Source: Histidinibacterium lentulum (GTDB taxonomy: Bacteria > Pseudomonadota > Alphaproteobacteria > Rhodobacterales > Rhodobacteraceae). From it: a stretch of DNA of 64,000 nucleotides. Each line of letters starts with the position of its first letter. Within the stretch, counting starts at the first letter, position 1. Where the stretch lies: NCBI RefSeq assembly GCF_003789055.1, contig NZ_ML119086.1, forward strand, positions 248,001 through 312,000, given 5' to 3'. Below, one piece after another: positions 43,362 through 52,021 of the stretch. Position numbers and translations under genes: made by a program. The notes beneath the pieces are model-generated. The model was given only the letters and a program-made list of their open reading frames with translations, was not told the DNA's origin and made no database searches.

Positions 43362-43387
43362 GGAACCCAAGTCGCAGGATATGCGTT
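43362..43387 (+). promoter_or_regulatory. EcfG-type promoter for phyR
   Basis: GGAAC (43362-43366) and CGTT (43384-43387) are separated by 17 bp, matching the EcfG consensus GGAAC-N16/17-CGTT. It lies 35 bp before the PhyR ATG, so phyR is probably under positive autocontrol. Confidence 0.7.
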
Positions 43388-43422
43388 CGGTTCCACAAAA
43401 TTACGCATCAGGGAACGAAAAT

Positions 43423-44235
43423 ATGACAGCGATCACAGACGCGTCCACCCTTGCCAGCGCAATCGGGGGGGAACTGCCGTACCTGCGCCGCTATGCCCGG
43501 GCCCTCACCGGGTCGCAGGGCACGGGCGACGCGTATGCTGCGGCGGCCCTGGAGGCGATCCTCGAGGACCGGGATGTCTTCGCCAGCGAACGACGGCCGA
43601 AGGTCGCGCTGTTCCAGGTCTTCCACGGCATCTGGCAAAGCTCGGGCCAGCCCGTCTCGGAGGACGAGACCGGCCTCGCGCAGGCCGCTCAGGCCCATCT
43701 GTCGAAGCTGACGCCGAACACCCGCGAGGCGCTGCTGCTGCAGTCCATCGAAGAACTGTCCATAGAGGAGATCGCCTTCGTCATGGGGATCGAACAATCC
43801 GAGGTGCGTCATCTGGTGGAGGTGGCAGAGCGCGAGATGGCCGACAGCGTGTCGGGGCGCATCATGATCATCGAGGACGAGGCGATCATCGCCATGGACC
43901 TGCAGGCCATCGTGGCCGACATGGGCCATGCGATCACCGGGGTCGCCCGGACCCGCGACGCCGCGATCGAACTGGCGCGGGCAGAGGCGCCGGACCTGAT
44001 CCTCGCCGACATCCAGCTTGCCGACAATTCGAGCGGGATCGACGCGGTGAACGACATCCTGCGCGAGCTTGGCACGCTGCCGGTCATCTTCATCACGGCC
44101 TTCCCCGAGCGGCTTCTGACGGGCGAGCGGCCGGAACCGGCCTTCCTGATCTCGAAGCCCTACCGGGAGGATCAGGTCCGCTCGGCGGTGAGCCAGGCCA
44201 TGTTCTTCTCCTCGACGGAGCCGCTGCACAGCTGA
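43423..44235 (+). CDS. phyR: PhyR response regulator, anti-anti-sigma factor
   Basis: Master switch of the general stress response. 270 residues. The first 140 residues mimic an ECF sigma factor (ELPYLRRYARALTGSQGTGDAYA, with TPNTREALLLQSIEELSIEEIA) and bind NepR once released. A C-terminal receiver domain (about 145-265) holds the acidic pair Glu151/Asp152, phosphorylation Asp196 in LILADIQL, Thr in FITAFPE and Lys in ISKPYR. The ATG at 43423 has AGGGAA eight bases upstream. Divergent from nepR-ecfG. Confidence 0.96.
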   Translation: MTAITDASTLASAIGGELPYLRRYARALTGSQGTGDAYAAAALEAILEDRDVFASERRPKVALFQVFHGIWQSSGQPVSEDETGLAQAAQAHLSKLTPNTREALLLQSIEELSIEEIAFVMGIEQSEVRHLVEVAEREMADSVSGRIMIIEDEAIIAMDLQAIVADMGHAITGVARTRDAAIELARAEAPDLILADIQLADNSSGIDAVNDILRELGTLPVIFITAFPERLLTGERPEPAFLISKPYREDQVRSAVSQAMFFSSTEPLHS

Positions 44236-44297
44236 GGTGCATCGGCGCGACTGTCCGGCGCCGGGGCCGGCGTGCCGGGCCGAGGTCCGGCGGGCGC

Positions 44298-45179
44298 TCA
44301 CGGAGCCGGCGTCGTGGGCGGGGGGCGGCTCGGCGCGCCCCGCCTCCGCGTGTCGGCATGGCCGAGGATGAGCCGGTTCAGAACCGCTCCGAGAAGCACG
44401 AGGTAGGCGGAGATGTAGAACCACATCATCAGCGCGATCACCGCGCCGATTGACCCGTAGAGCCGGTTGTAGTTCCCGAAATTCGCCAGGTAGACCGAGA
44501 AGCCCACCGAGGCCGCGAGCCAGACCGCGACCGCCACCACCGCACCGGGGGTGAACCAGCCGGGCCGCGCCTCACCGCCCGGGTTCGGTCCGAAACGGTA
44601 GAGCAGGCTCAGCCCCGCCAGAAGGACCGCGATGGCCAGCGTCCAGCGGAAGGTCTCGGCGGCCAGGGCTTCCGCCGGGCCGAGCGGCAGGAAGGCCAGC
44701 GCGACGGGGGCCACGACCACGAGGATCAGTGCGGCCAGCGCCACGCCAACCAGCGAGACCGTCAGCGTCATCGCCACGATCGCGTGGCGCAGACCGCCGC
44801 GGTTGCCGCGTCCGTGGATCTCGTTGAGGCCCCGGATCACCGCCGCCACGCCAGCCCGCGCCGACCAGAGCGCCAGGAGGATCGACAGGCCCGAGGCCCA
44901 GCCGAGCGTGTCGCTGCGGGTGTTCAGAAGACCCATGACCTGGGAGGAGAAGACGGCATAGGCCTCCTCGGGCATGATCTCGTGGAGAAGCTCCATCTGC
45001 TCGGCGACGATGCCCGGATCGGCGACGAGACCGAAGAGGGCGATGACGGCGGCGATGGCCGGAAAGATCGCGACGACGCCAAAGAACGCACAGCCCGCCG
45101 CGATGAGACCGAGATTGGTGCGGTCGATTTCCGCGCCGAGCCATTGCATGGCGCGGATCATCCGCTTCACGCCGGTCAT
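44298..45179 (-). CDS. YihY/BrkB family membrane protein
   Basis: 293-residue polytopic inner-membrane protein of the YihY/BrkB family, once called ribonuclease BN in error. Six helices, with the family-typical AAGCAFFGVVAIFPAIAAVIALFGLV start, ARAGVAAVIRGLNEIHG, the PGAVVAVAVWLAASVGFSVYLANFGNYNRLYGSIGAVIA block and MMWFYISAYLVLLGAVLN. C-terminal tail is polar. Function unknown; members have been linked to stress and envelope maintenance. A possible EcfG-type promoter lies 200 bp upstream. Confidence 0.93.
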   Translation of the reverse strand: MTGVKRMIRAMQWLGAEIDRTNLGLIAAGCAFFGVVAIFPAIAAVIALFGLVADPGIVAEQMELLHEIMPEEAYAVFSSQVMGLLNTRSDTLGWASGLSILLALWSARAGVAAVIRGLNEIHGRGNRGGLRHAIVAMTLTVSLVGVALAALILVVVAPVALAFLPLGPAEALAAETFRWTLAIAVLLAGLSLLYRFGPNPGGEARPGWFTPGAVVAVAVWLAASVGFSVYLANFGNYNRLYGSIGAVIALMMWFYISAYLVLLGAVLNRLILGHADTRRRGAPSRPPPTTPAP

Positions 45180-45380
45180 CGCGCGCGGTTCCGGTCCGGT
45201 CGGGTCATGGAGCTATCCCATACTCTCGGTCGAGAGGCCGCAAGGGGCGACGGCGGGATTTCCGGGGAGCGGTGCATGTCACCAAGACCGACCACGACCC
45301 TGAGGGACGAGGGGACAGGGAACGGGCCGTGGCCGGTTTGGTGTTCGCCAAAAGTCGCGGTGCGACCTCGACACCGTGAC

Positions 45381-45405
45381 AACAGGCCCGGGGCCGCCTT
45401 GTTCC
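45381..45405 (-). promoter_or_regulatory. EcfG-like promoter upstream of yihY
   Basis: On the minus strand, GGAAC (45405-45401) and GTT (45383-45381) are 17 bp apart, fitting GGAAC-N16-(C)GTT with T for C. It lies just beyond the otsA terminator and reads toward yihY, about 200 nt before its ATG. Confidence 0.45.
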
Positions 45406-45416
45406 CGGCCGCGTGG

Positions 45417-45441
45417 AAAAAACCCGAAAATTCTTTCCGGG
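45417..45441 (-). terminator. Rho-independent terminator downstream of otsA
   Basis: Minus strand: CCCGGAAA-GAA-TTTTCGGG (8 pairs including one G-U) followed by TTTTTT. It lies 132 bp beyond the otsA stop. Confidence 0.85.
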
Positions 45442-45500
45442 CGAGATGGCGCTAAAAATTTCTTATACACCAGAGGGTTGCGCATTCCAGCGGATGGCGG

Positions 45501-45546
45501 GACCGGGGCTCCGCCCCGGACCCCGGGATATTTCCGGCCAGAAAAG
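45501..45546 (-). repeat. Dispersed repeat family B, copy 3
   Basis: Minus strand: TTTTCTGGCCGGAAATATCC then CGGGGTCCGGGGCGGAGCCCCGG. It matches the copy at 4742-4790 at all but a few positions and reads in the direction of otsA transcription, starting 27 bp after its stop. Confidence 0.75.
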
Positions 45547-45572
45547 GACCGGGACCGGACCGAGCGGAGCGG

Positions 45573-46946
45573 TCAGGCCACCTGCACCTGAGGCTGGCTG
45601 CGCAGGGCGCGCAGGTAGCTCTCGGTCCACCACTCGATATCCGTGTCGCGGATCACCTGCATCATGGACAGCCAGCGTGCGTGGCGCTCGTGCAGGGACA
45701 TGGCGAGCGCCTGGTCGATGGCGCGGGCCATGCCCGAGGTGTCGTAGGGGTTGACCATCAGCGCCCCGTCGAGCTGCTCGGCGGCCCCCGCGAAATGCGA
45801 CAGGATCAGCACGCCGGGATCCGCGCCGTCCTGGGCGGCGACGAATTCCTTCGCGACGAGGTTCATCCCGTCGGCAAGAGGGGTGACCAGCATCACGTCG
45901 GCCCGGCGGTAGAGCCCGGCCACGATCTCCCGCGGGAGGGGGCGGCGGATGTAGCGGATCGGGGTCCAGTCGAGTTCCGCGTGCTCGCCGTTCACGCTGC
46001 CGGCCATGCTCTCGAGTTCCGCGCGGATCTCGCGGTAGGCCTCCACGTCCTCGCGGCTCGGCGGCGCGATCTGGAGCATGGTCGCCCGAGGTCCGTCGCT
46101 GGCGCGCAGGCCGAGGTACTTGCCGAAGGCCTCGAAGCGGTTGGGCAGGCCCTTGGAATAGTCGAGCCGGTCCACGCCCAGCACCAGCTTCTGCTCCACC
46201 GGCAGGTCGGTGATGGTGATGTCGGCGGCGTCGGCCGCCTCCTGGAAGCTGTCGACGTCGATGCCGATGGGAAAGGAGCGGACCTCGAAGAAGCGGTCGG
46301 CGAGCTTCATGCGGCCGCGCAGGGTGAATTCCGCCTCGGTGGCGGTGCGCAGCCATTCGAGGCAGGCGGAGACGTCCCGCTGGGTCTGCAGGCCGAAGAG
46401 GTCGAAGGAGGAGACCCAGGGTCCGAGCTGCTTCTGGTCCGGGAGGGCCGCGATGTCGCCTGGGTTCGGGAAGGGGATGTGCAGGAAGAAGCCGATGCGG
46501 TTCTGCACCCCCAGTTTTCTCAGCTCGTGACCCAGCGGCAGGAAGTGGTAGTCGTGGACCCAGAGGATGTCGCCCGGCTCCACCACCTTGGCGATCATCT
46601 CCGCCACGCGGGCGTTGACGGCCATGTACTGGCGGCGGTTCTCCTCGTCCACGTCGATGAGGTCGGCGCGGTGGTGAAACAGCGGCCAGATCACCGAGTT
46701 GGCATGGCCGAGGTAGAAGCCGCGGTGTTCATCCTCGGTCAGGTCGTAGGCGAGCTTGCGATACTCCGGCACGCCCTCGATCTCGTGCAGGGGGCCGGGG
46801 GAGTCCGAGGTTTCGCCCGACGAGCCGATCCAGACGCCGCCGCGGGCCTTCAGCGCGTCATGGAGCGCGACCACCAGCCCCCCGGAGGGCTGGGCGTCGG
46901 TGGGGATGCGGTTCGAGACGACGATGAGACGACTCTCTGCGGCCAT
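45573..46946 (-). CDS. otsA: Trehalose-6-phosphate synthase
   Basis: GT20 enzyme making trehalose 6-phosphate from UDP-glucose and glucose 6-phosphate, cytoplasmic. 457 residues. Motifs: VVSNRIPTDAQPSGGLVVAL at 9-28, WVHDYHFLPLGHELR with catalytic-site His, FFLHIPFPNP, GVDRLDYSKGLPNR with the Arg/Lys pair that binds phosphate, and LVTPLADGMNLVAKEFVAAQ. ATG at 46946, three bases after the otsB stop; the two form an operon ending at a terminator. Product supports osmotic and desiccation tolerance. Confidence 0.97.
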   Translation of the reverse strand: MAAESRLIVVSNRIPTDAQPSGGLVVALHDALKARGGVWIGSSGETSDSPGPLHEIEGVPEYRKLAYDLTEDEHRGFYLGHANSVIWPLFHHRADLIDVDEENRRQYMAVNARVAEMIAKVVEPGDILWVHDYHFLPLGHELRKLGVQNRIGFFLHIPFPNPGDIAALPDQKQLGPWVSSFDLFGLQTQRDVSACLEWLRTATEAEFTLRGRMKLADRFFEVRSFPIGIDVDSFQEAADAADITITDLPVEQKLVLGVDRLDYSKGLPNRFEAFGKYLGLRASDGPRATMLQIAPPSREDVEAYREIRAELESMAGSVNGEHAELDWTPIRYIRRPLPREIVAGLYRRADVMLVTPLADGMNLVAKEFVAAQDGADPGVLILSHFAGAAEQLDGALMVNPYDTSGMARAIDQALAMSLHERHARWLSMMQVIRDTDIEWWTESYLRALRSQPQVQVA

Positions 46947-46949
46947 GGT

Positions 46950-47744
46950 TCAGCTCCCGCCCTCCGTCCAGGTGCGCAGGACCGCGCGGGCCGCGGCGGG
47001 GTCCGGGACGCGGAAGCCGGCCTGGGTGTCGCCCGGCCCGACCTTGACCGAGATGCCGTCGGACCGGGAGGTGACCCAGGCGAGGGCCGGCTCGTCGGTC
47101 ACGTCGTCGCCGAAGAACACCGGGCGGCGGTCCGCGAAGCGCGCGCTTTCCATGATGCGCTTGATCGAGGCGTCCTTGGAGATGCCCTCGGGGCGCAGTT
47201 CGTAGGCCATCTTGGAGTGATGCAGCTCGAAGCCTTCGTGGCTCTGCTCGAGGGCATGGAAGAAGGCATAGGCCTCGGCCTCCCGCTCCGGCACCTGGCG
47301 GAAGTGCAGAACCACGCCGGTGGGCTTGCGCTCGGCGAGCAGGCCCTCGTGGGTGGCGGCGAAGGCCTCGGCCATGTCGCCCAGGCGGGCGACCACGTCC
47401 GACCCGGCGAGCGGATGGCGGTGCACCTCGCCCTCGACGCGGTCCTCGGCGCCGTGGGAACCGATCACATGGCCGCCGAAGCCGCCGAGAAAACCGCAGG
47501 CCACGTCGATGGGACGGCCGGTGACGATGACGAGCCGGCCGTCGGTGGCAGCATCGAGGGCCTTGAGCAGATCGACGAGATCGTCCGGCACCTCGATCGC
47601 GTCGGGGCGCGGGGCGATGTCGACGAGGGTGCCGTCGAAGTCGAGGAACAGGGCCGTGCGGCCAAGGTCGACCTCCGGAAGGGTCGTCTCGCACGGCCCG
47701 TCGCCATGGGGTTCGGATACGAAGCCGATCATCTCGTAGTACAT
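46950..47744 (-). CDS. otsB: Trehalose-6-phosphate phosphatase
   Basis: HAD-superfamily phosphatase finishing trehalose synthesis. 264 residues. HAD motif I FLDFDGTLVDIAP, motif II VTGRP, motif III Lys in KDASIK and motif IV FFGDDVTDEPA are present. The cap domain lies between. The ATG at 47744 has GGGAG eight bases upstream; a frame extension to 47849 is Arg/Pro-rich and has no such site. First gene of otsB-otsA. Confidence 0.96.
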   Translation of the reverse strand: MYYEMIGFVSEPHGDGPCETTLPEVDLGRTALFLDFDGTLVDIAPRPDAIEVPDDLVDLLKALDAATDGRLVIVTGRPIDVACGFLGGFGGHVIGSHGAEDRVEGEVHRHPLAGSDVVARLGDMAEAFAATHEGLLAERKPTGVVLHFRQVPEREAEAYAFFHALEQSHEGFELHHSKMAYELRPEGISKDASIKRIMESARFADRRPVFFGDDVTDEPALAWVTSRSDGISVKVGPGDTQAGFRVPDPAAARAVLRTWTEGGS

Positions 47745-47838
47745 CGCGGGTCTCCCTGATCTGTCACGGCGCCTTGCGGGCCTGCTGACGGTCCGCCTCC
47801 CCGCCGGGAGCGGGTGCGGACCGATGGGTGCGTCTCCC

Positions 47839-47866
47839 AATATAGGCACGGCTGTGCCGATCCGAA
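47839..47866 (-). promoter_or_regulatory. Candidate otsB promoter with an inverted repeat in the spacer
   Basis: Minus strand TTCGGA (47866-47861) and TATATT (47844-47839) with 16-bp spacing. The spacer contains GGCAC-GGCT-GTGCC (47845-47858), which would place a bound dimer over the promoter. A related repeat, GCACG-AGA-CGTGC, is at 47878-47890. The divergent LacI-family gene next door is the obvious candidate binder. Confidence 0.4.
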
Positions 47867-48002
47867 CACCCGCGGCGGCACGAGACGTGCGCGCAACACT
47901 CCCCGAAGCCTTCGCAGGCGGCTTATTGTCTTGGAACGCCGGAGCGGCTCAAATGCTCCCGAGGCAGGGCGCAGACCCGACAACAAGAACCGGAGCAGGC
48001 TC

Positions 48003-49001
48003 ATGACGGTCACTGTCACCGATGTGGCGGCGCGTGCGGGTGTGTCCCGTTCGGCTGTCAGTCGAACCTTCACGAAGGGCGGAACGGTCTCGCCGGAGAT
48101 GCGGGCCAGGGTCGAGGCGGCGGCGGCCGAACTCGGATATCGCCCCAATCCGCTGGCCGCGGCGCTGAAGACCGGACGCAGCGGCCTGGTGGCGCTGGTC
48201 ATCGACGATGCGGCGAACCCCGTGACGCTGGCCGCGCAGGCCGCGCTGTCGGCGGCGCTCGAGGCGCAGGGCCGGCGGGCGGTCCTCGTCAACCTCGCCG
48301 GAGAGACCGACCCAGCGCGGGCGGCCGCCCGGCTTGGCGCCTATCACGCGGACGGCGCGCTGCTGGTCGCGGCGCAGCTTCCGGCGGAGGTGGTCGAGGC
48401 GCTGCGCGGCGCGGGGCGGCCCGTGGTGCAGTGCTTTCCCCATGTGGTCGAGGCCGCCGCGGCGGATGTGGCGGGGATCGACAACGTCCGCGCGGGACGG
48501 CTGGCCGCGCGCAAGATGCTGGCACGGGGCTACGGACGTCCGGCCTTCGTCGGCGGACCGAGGACCTGGGCACCGATGCAGGAGCGGCTTGCGGGGTTCC
48601 GGTCGGTGACGCGGTCGCGGGATCTCGAGTTGCAGGTGCAATGGACGGAGGATGTCTCTGTCGAGGCCGGCCAGCGCGCGGCGGAGAAGATCCTCAGCCG
48701 CGGCGGCGCGGACGGCTATTTCTGCGCCGACGACCGGCTGGCGCTCGGTGTGCTTCTGGCGCTGGAGGAGGCCGGGATCTCCGTGCCCGACGAGGCGGGC
48801 GTGGTGGGGCTCGGGGATATCGAGATGGCGGGCTGGCCGCAGTTCCGGCTCACGACGCTTCGGATGCCCCTCGAGGAGGTGACGCAGGCCGCGGCGTCGC
48901 GGCTCGTCGCGCTGATCGAGGCGCCTGGCGGCGATCCGGAGCTGGCCGCGTTCCCGTGCCAATTCGTCGAGCGCGGCACGCTGCGCGCGCCGCAGGCCTG
49001 A
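48003..49001 (+). CDS. LacI family transcriptional regulator
   Basis: 332-residue repressor-type regulator. N-terminal helix-turn-helix VTVTDVAARAGVSRSAVSRTFTKGGTVSPEMRARV, hinge region GYRPNPLAAALKTGRSG, and a periplasmic-binding-protein-like effector domain (ALVIDD through GDIEMAGWPQF with LTTLRMPLEE). ATG at 48003. Divergent from otsBA and upstream of a kinase and the glg operon, so control of carbohydrate storage genes is plausible; the sugar effector is unknown. Confidence 0.95.
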   Translation: MTVTVTDVAARAGVSRSAVSRTFTKGGTVSPEMRARVEAAAAELGYRPNPLAAALKTGRSGLVALVIDDAANPVTLAAQAALSAALEAQGRRAVLVNLAGETDPARAAARLGAYHADGALLVAAQLPAEVVEALRGAGRPVVQCFPHVVEAAAADVAGIDNVRAGRLAARKMLARGYGRPAFVGGPRTWAPMQERLAGFRSVTRSRDLELQVQWTEDVSVEAGQRAAEKILSRGGADGYFCADDRLALGVLLALEEAGISVPDEAGVVGLGDIEMAGWPQFRLTTLRMPLEEVTQAAASRLVALIEAPGGDPELAAFPCQFVERGTLRAPQA

Positions 49002-49116
49002 GCAGCCCCCCGCCGGTCCCGCGACGTCGGCCACAAACCCCTCCCGACTCGCAGACGGGCGCGGTATGCGGGCCTTGATCCGCCCCCGACCTGTCCTGAT
49101 CCGAACGAGTGGCCCG

Positions 49117-49740
49117 ATGATCGATCTCACCTCCCATGTGAACCTGGTGGCCGAGGCGATACACGAGAAGCGAGAGGGGGCCCCCCGGCTGCTCGTGGCG
49201 ATTGCGGGCGCGCCGGGCTCCGGCAAGTCGACGCTGGCCGCCGAGGTGGGGCGCAGGCTCGGCGGGCAGAAGGTGCGCACGGCGGTGGTGCCCATGGACG
49301 GCTTTCACCTCGACAACCGCGTGCTCGAGGACCGCGGCCTCACTCAGCGCAAGGGTGCCCCGGAAACCTTTGACGCGCTGGGCTTTCTCAATGCCATGCG
49401 GCGGCTCGCCAATGGCGAGGAGGTGGTCCTGCCGGTCTTCGACCGTCCGCGGGACCTTGCCATAGCGGGGGCGCTGGTGGTGCCGCCCGAATGCCAGGTG
49501 GTCATCGTGGAGGGCAATTACCTCCTGTTCGACGAGCGGCCCTGGTCGCTGCTCGCCCCGCTCTGGTGCCTTTCGGTGCGGATCGACGTGCCCGTGCCGG
49601 AGCTGCGCGCGCGGCTGATCCAGCGCTGGCTGAGCCACGGATTCAGCCGTGCCGCGGCGACCCGGCGCGCGGAGCGCAACGACATTCCGAACGCCCTGCG
49701 CATCGTCGAAAAGGCGCTGAAGGCCGACTATACCCTTTGA
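49117..49740 (+). CDS. P-loop kinase of the uridine kinase/phosphoribulokinase superfamily (YggC-like)
   Basis: 207-residue cytoplasmic kinase. Walker [15 protein letters not shown] at about 35-48, then [17 protein letters not shown], the superfamily acceptor-binding motif, [24 protein letters not shown] with Walker B, and a basic lid [13 protein letters not shown]. This motif set matches pantothenate/uridine kinase-like proteins such as YggC and proteins annotated as nucleoside/nucleotide kinases. The substrate may be a sugar or nucleoside. ATG at 49117 follows a weak GAG site. It lies 115 bp after the LacI gene. Confidence 0.85.
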   Translation: MIDLTSHVNLVAEAIHEKREGAPRLLVAIAGAPGSGKSTLAAEVGRRLGGQKVRTAVVPMDGFHLDNRVLEDRGLTQRKGAPETFDALGFLNAMRRLANGEEVVLPVFDRPRDLAIAGALVVPPECQVVIVEGNYLLFDERPWSLLAPLWCLSVRIDVPVPELRARLIQRWLSHGFSRAAATRRAERNDIPNALRIVEKALKADYTL

Positions 49741-49759
49741 ACTCGGCGATTTCCGTGTT

Positions 49760-49781
49760 CCCCTGCCGTCAAAGACAGGGG
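49760..49781 (+). promoter_or_regulatory. Hairpin overlapping the glgB ribosome binding site
   Basis: CCCCTG-CCGTCAAAGA-CAGGGG. The 3' arm is the AGGGGGA binding site of glgB, so folding would hide it. Could modulate translation of the first glg gene; there is no direct evidence for a ligand. Confidence 0.4.
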
Positions 49782-49789
49782 GACGGGCC

Positions 49790-51997
49790 GTGCGCGATAC
49801 GGGCGACGATCAGGACATCGACCTCGAGGCGGCCGAGGCGCTGGCCGCGGGCAGGCACCATGATCCGTTCGCGGTGCTGGGGCCGCATCGCGCGGGCGCG
49901 GCGGGTCGGCTGACGGCGATCGACCCCGGCGCGGACCGGCTGGAGGTGCGGGGCGCCTCGGGGGCGGTGTTCGTGCTGGAGCGCATCGCGGGGCCTGTGT
50001 TCTCGGGGCCGGTCTCGGCCGCCATCGGCGACAGGTCGGAGAGCTATGTCCTTCACGGCACCGGCGCGGACGGGGCGGAGTGGGACCATGACGACGCCTT
50101 CCGCTTCGGCCCGGTGCTGACGGATTTCGACGAGTACCTGCTGGGCGAAGGTGCCCATCACAGGCTGTGGGAGGCCCTGGGCGCGCACCGGATGCGGCAC
50201 GAGGGCAGCGACGGCACGCATTTCGCGGTCTGGGCGCCGAATGCGCGGCGGGTGTCGGTCGTGGGCGACATGAACGGCTGGGACGGACGGCGCCATCCGA
50301 TGCGGCGGCGCGGGGCGACGGGCGTGTCGGAGATCTTCCTGCCCGGCGTCGGCGAGGGCGCGGCCTACAAGTACGAGATCCTCGGCCGCGACGGCCGGGT
50401 CGTGCAGAAGGCGGACCCGGTGGGCTTCGGCGCGGAGCATCCGACCGCCACCGCGAGCGTCGTGCGCGACATCCGCGGCTATGGCTGGGATGACGACGGC
50501 TGGATGGAGACGCGGGCCGCGCGCAACAGCCGGGATGCGCCGATTTCGGTCTACGAGGTGCATCTGGGGAGCTGGCGCAGGCGCCACGACGAGGGCGGCA
50601 GGCCCCTGTCCTACCGCGAACATGCCGAGGAGCTGGTGGGCTATGCGCGGGACATGGGCTTTACCCATCTCGAGCTGATGCCGGTGTCGGAATTTCCCTT
50701 CGACGGGTCCTGGGGATACCAGCCCGTGGGGCTTTACGCGCCGACGATCCGGTTCGGCCCGCCGCACGAGTTCCGCGACCTCGTGCAGGCGGCCCATGGC
50801 GCGGGGCTGGGCGTGATCCTCGACTGGGTGCCGGGGCATTTTCCGACGGATGCTCACGGGCTGGGGCGGTTCGACGGAACCGCGCTCTACGAACATGCCG
50901 ATCCGCGGGAGGGGTTCCACCGGGACTGGAACACGCTGATCTACAATTACGGGCGGCGCGAGGTGGCGAATTTCCTTGTCGCCAACGCCCTTTACTGGCT
51001 CGACGAATACCATGTGGACGGGCTGCGCGTGGATGCCGTGGCCTCGATGCTCTACCGTGACTATTCGCGGCCAGAGGGGGACTGGGTGCCCAATGTCCAC
51101 GGCGGGCGCGAGAACCTCGAGGCGATCGCCCTGATGCAGCGGATGAACACGCTGGTCTATGGCGAGCACGACGGGATCCTGACCGTGGCGGAGGAAAGCA
51201 CCTCCTACCCGGCGGTGTCGGGGCCGGCGCATGCGGGCGGGCTGGGGTTCGGCTACAAGTGGAACATGGGCTGGATGAACGACACGCTCGACTACATCGC
51301 GCGGGCGCCCGAATACCGGAAATACCATCATCACCAAGTGACCAACACGATCTCCTGGGCGTTCTCGGAGAACTTCGTCCTGCCCGTGAGCCATGACGAG
51401 GTTGTGCACGGCAAGGGGTCGATGCTGGAGAAGATGCCGGGCGACGAATGGCAGAAATTTGCAAATCTGCGCGCCTATTACGGGTACATGTGGAGCCATC
51501 CGGGCAAGAAACTGCTGTTCATGGGCTGCGAGTTCGGCCAGCCGGCGGAATGGAACCATGACCGGGAGCTGGACTGGGAGGCCGCCGCCCTGCCCCGCCA
51601 CTCGGGCGTGCGGGACCTCGTGCGGGATCTGAACGCGCTCTACCGTGCCACGCCCGCGCTGCATGTGAAGGATTGCGAGGCGGAGGGTTTCGCCTGGGTG
51701 GATCACGGCGACGCGGATCTCTCGGTGCTGAGCTTCCTGCGCCTTGGCCGGGAGGGGGACGCGCCGGTGCTCGTGGTGTGCAACTTCACCCCCGTTCCGC
51801 GGGAGGGCTACCGGCTGGGCGTGCCGCGGGGCGGGCACTGGCGCGAGGTGCTGAATACCGATGCCGCGCGTTACGGCGGCAGCGGCATGGGCCAGCCGGG
51901 GGGACGCAATGCGGTGGCGGCGCCCTCCCATGGCCGGGACCATACGCTCGAAATCACGCTGCCGCCGCTGGCGGTGGTGATGTTCAGCCCCGGCTGA
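49790..51997 (+). CDS. glgB: 1,4-alpha-glucan branching enzyme GlgB
   Basis: GH13 enzyme that introduces alpha-1,6 branches into glycogen. 735 residues from a GTG start with AGGGGGA upstream. N-terminal N1 segment ([17 protein letters not shown]), CBM48 domain ([25 protein letters not shown]), catalytic barrel with [26 protein letters not shown] (nucleophile Asp), TVAEEST (acid Glu) and [13 protein letters not shown] (third Asp). First gene of glgB-C-A-X-pgm. Confidence 0.97.
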   Translation: MRDTGDDQDIDLEAAEALAAGRHHDPFAVLGPHRAGAAGRLTAIDPGADRLEVRGASGAVFVLERIAGPVFSGPVSAAIGDRSESYVLHGTGADGAEWDHDDAFRFGPVLTDFDEYLLGEGAHHRLWEALGAHRMRHEGSDGTHFAVWAPNARRVSVVGDMNGWDGRRHPMRRRGATGVSEIFLPGVGEGAAYKYEILGRDGRVVQKADPVGFGAEHPTATASVVRDIRGYGWDDDGWMETRAARNSRDAPISVYEVHLGSWRRRHDEGGRPLSYREHAEELVGYARDMGFTHLELMPVSEFPFDGSWGYQPVGLYAPTIRFGPPHEFRDLVQAAHGAGLGVILDWVPGHFPTDAHGLGRFDGTALYEHADPREGFHRDWNTLIYNYGRREVANFLVANALYWLDEYHVDGLRVDAVASMLYRDYSRPEGDWVPNVHGGRENLEAIALMQRMNTLVYGEHDGILTVAEESTSYPAVSGPAHAGGLGFGYKWNMGWMNDTLDYIARAPEYRKYHHHQVTNTISWAFSENFVLPVSHDEVVHGKGSMLEKMPGDEWQKFANLRAYYGYMWSHPGKKLLFMGCEFGQPAEWNHDRELDWEAAALPRHSGVRDLVRDLNALYRATPALHVKDCEAEGFAWVDHGDADLSVLSFLRLGREGDAPVLVVCNFTPVPREGYRLGVPRGGHWREVLNTDAARYGGSGMGQPGGRNAVAAPSHGRDHTLEITLPPLAVVMFSPG

Positions 51998-52021
51998 GCC
52001 GACCTGAGGGAGGAAAGTCCG

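Larger units (their letters stand above)
45180..45572. other. 393-bp gap between otsA and yihY with terminator, promoter and repeat
   Basis: No gene is supported. From right to left it holds a family B repeat (45501-45546), the otsA terminator (45417-45441) and an EcfG-like promoter (45381-45405). The 45410-45490 segment is notably AT-rich. Confidence 0.6.

Noticed and set aside
45440-45500. TATAAG on the minus strand as a sigma70 promoter for yihY
   Set aside because: Upstream hexamer TGGAAT fits only three of six positions and the otsA terminator lies just downstream of it.
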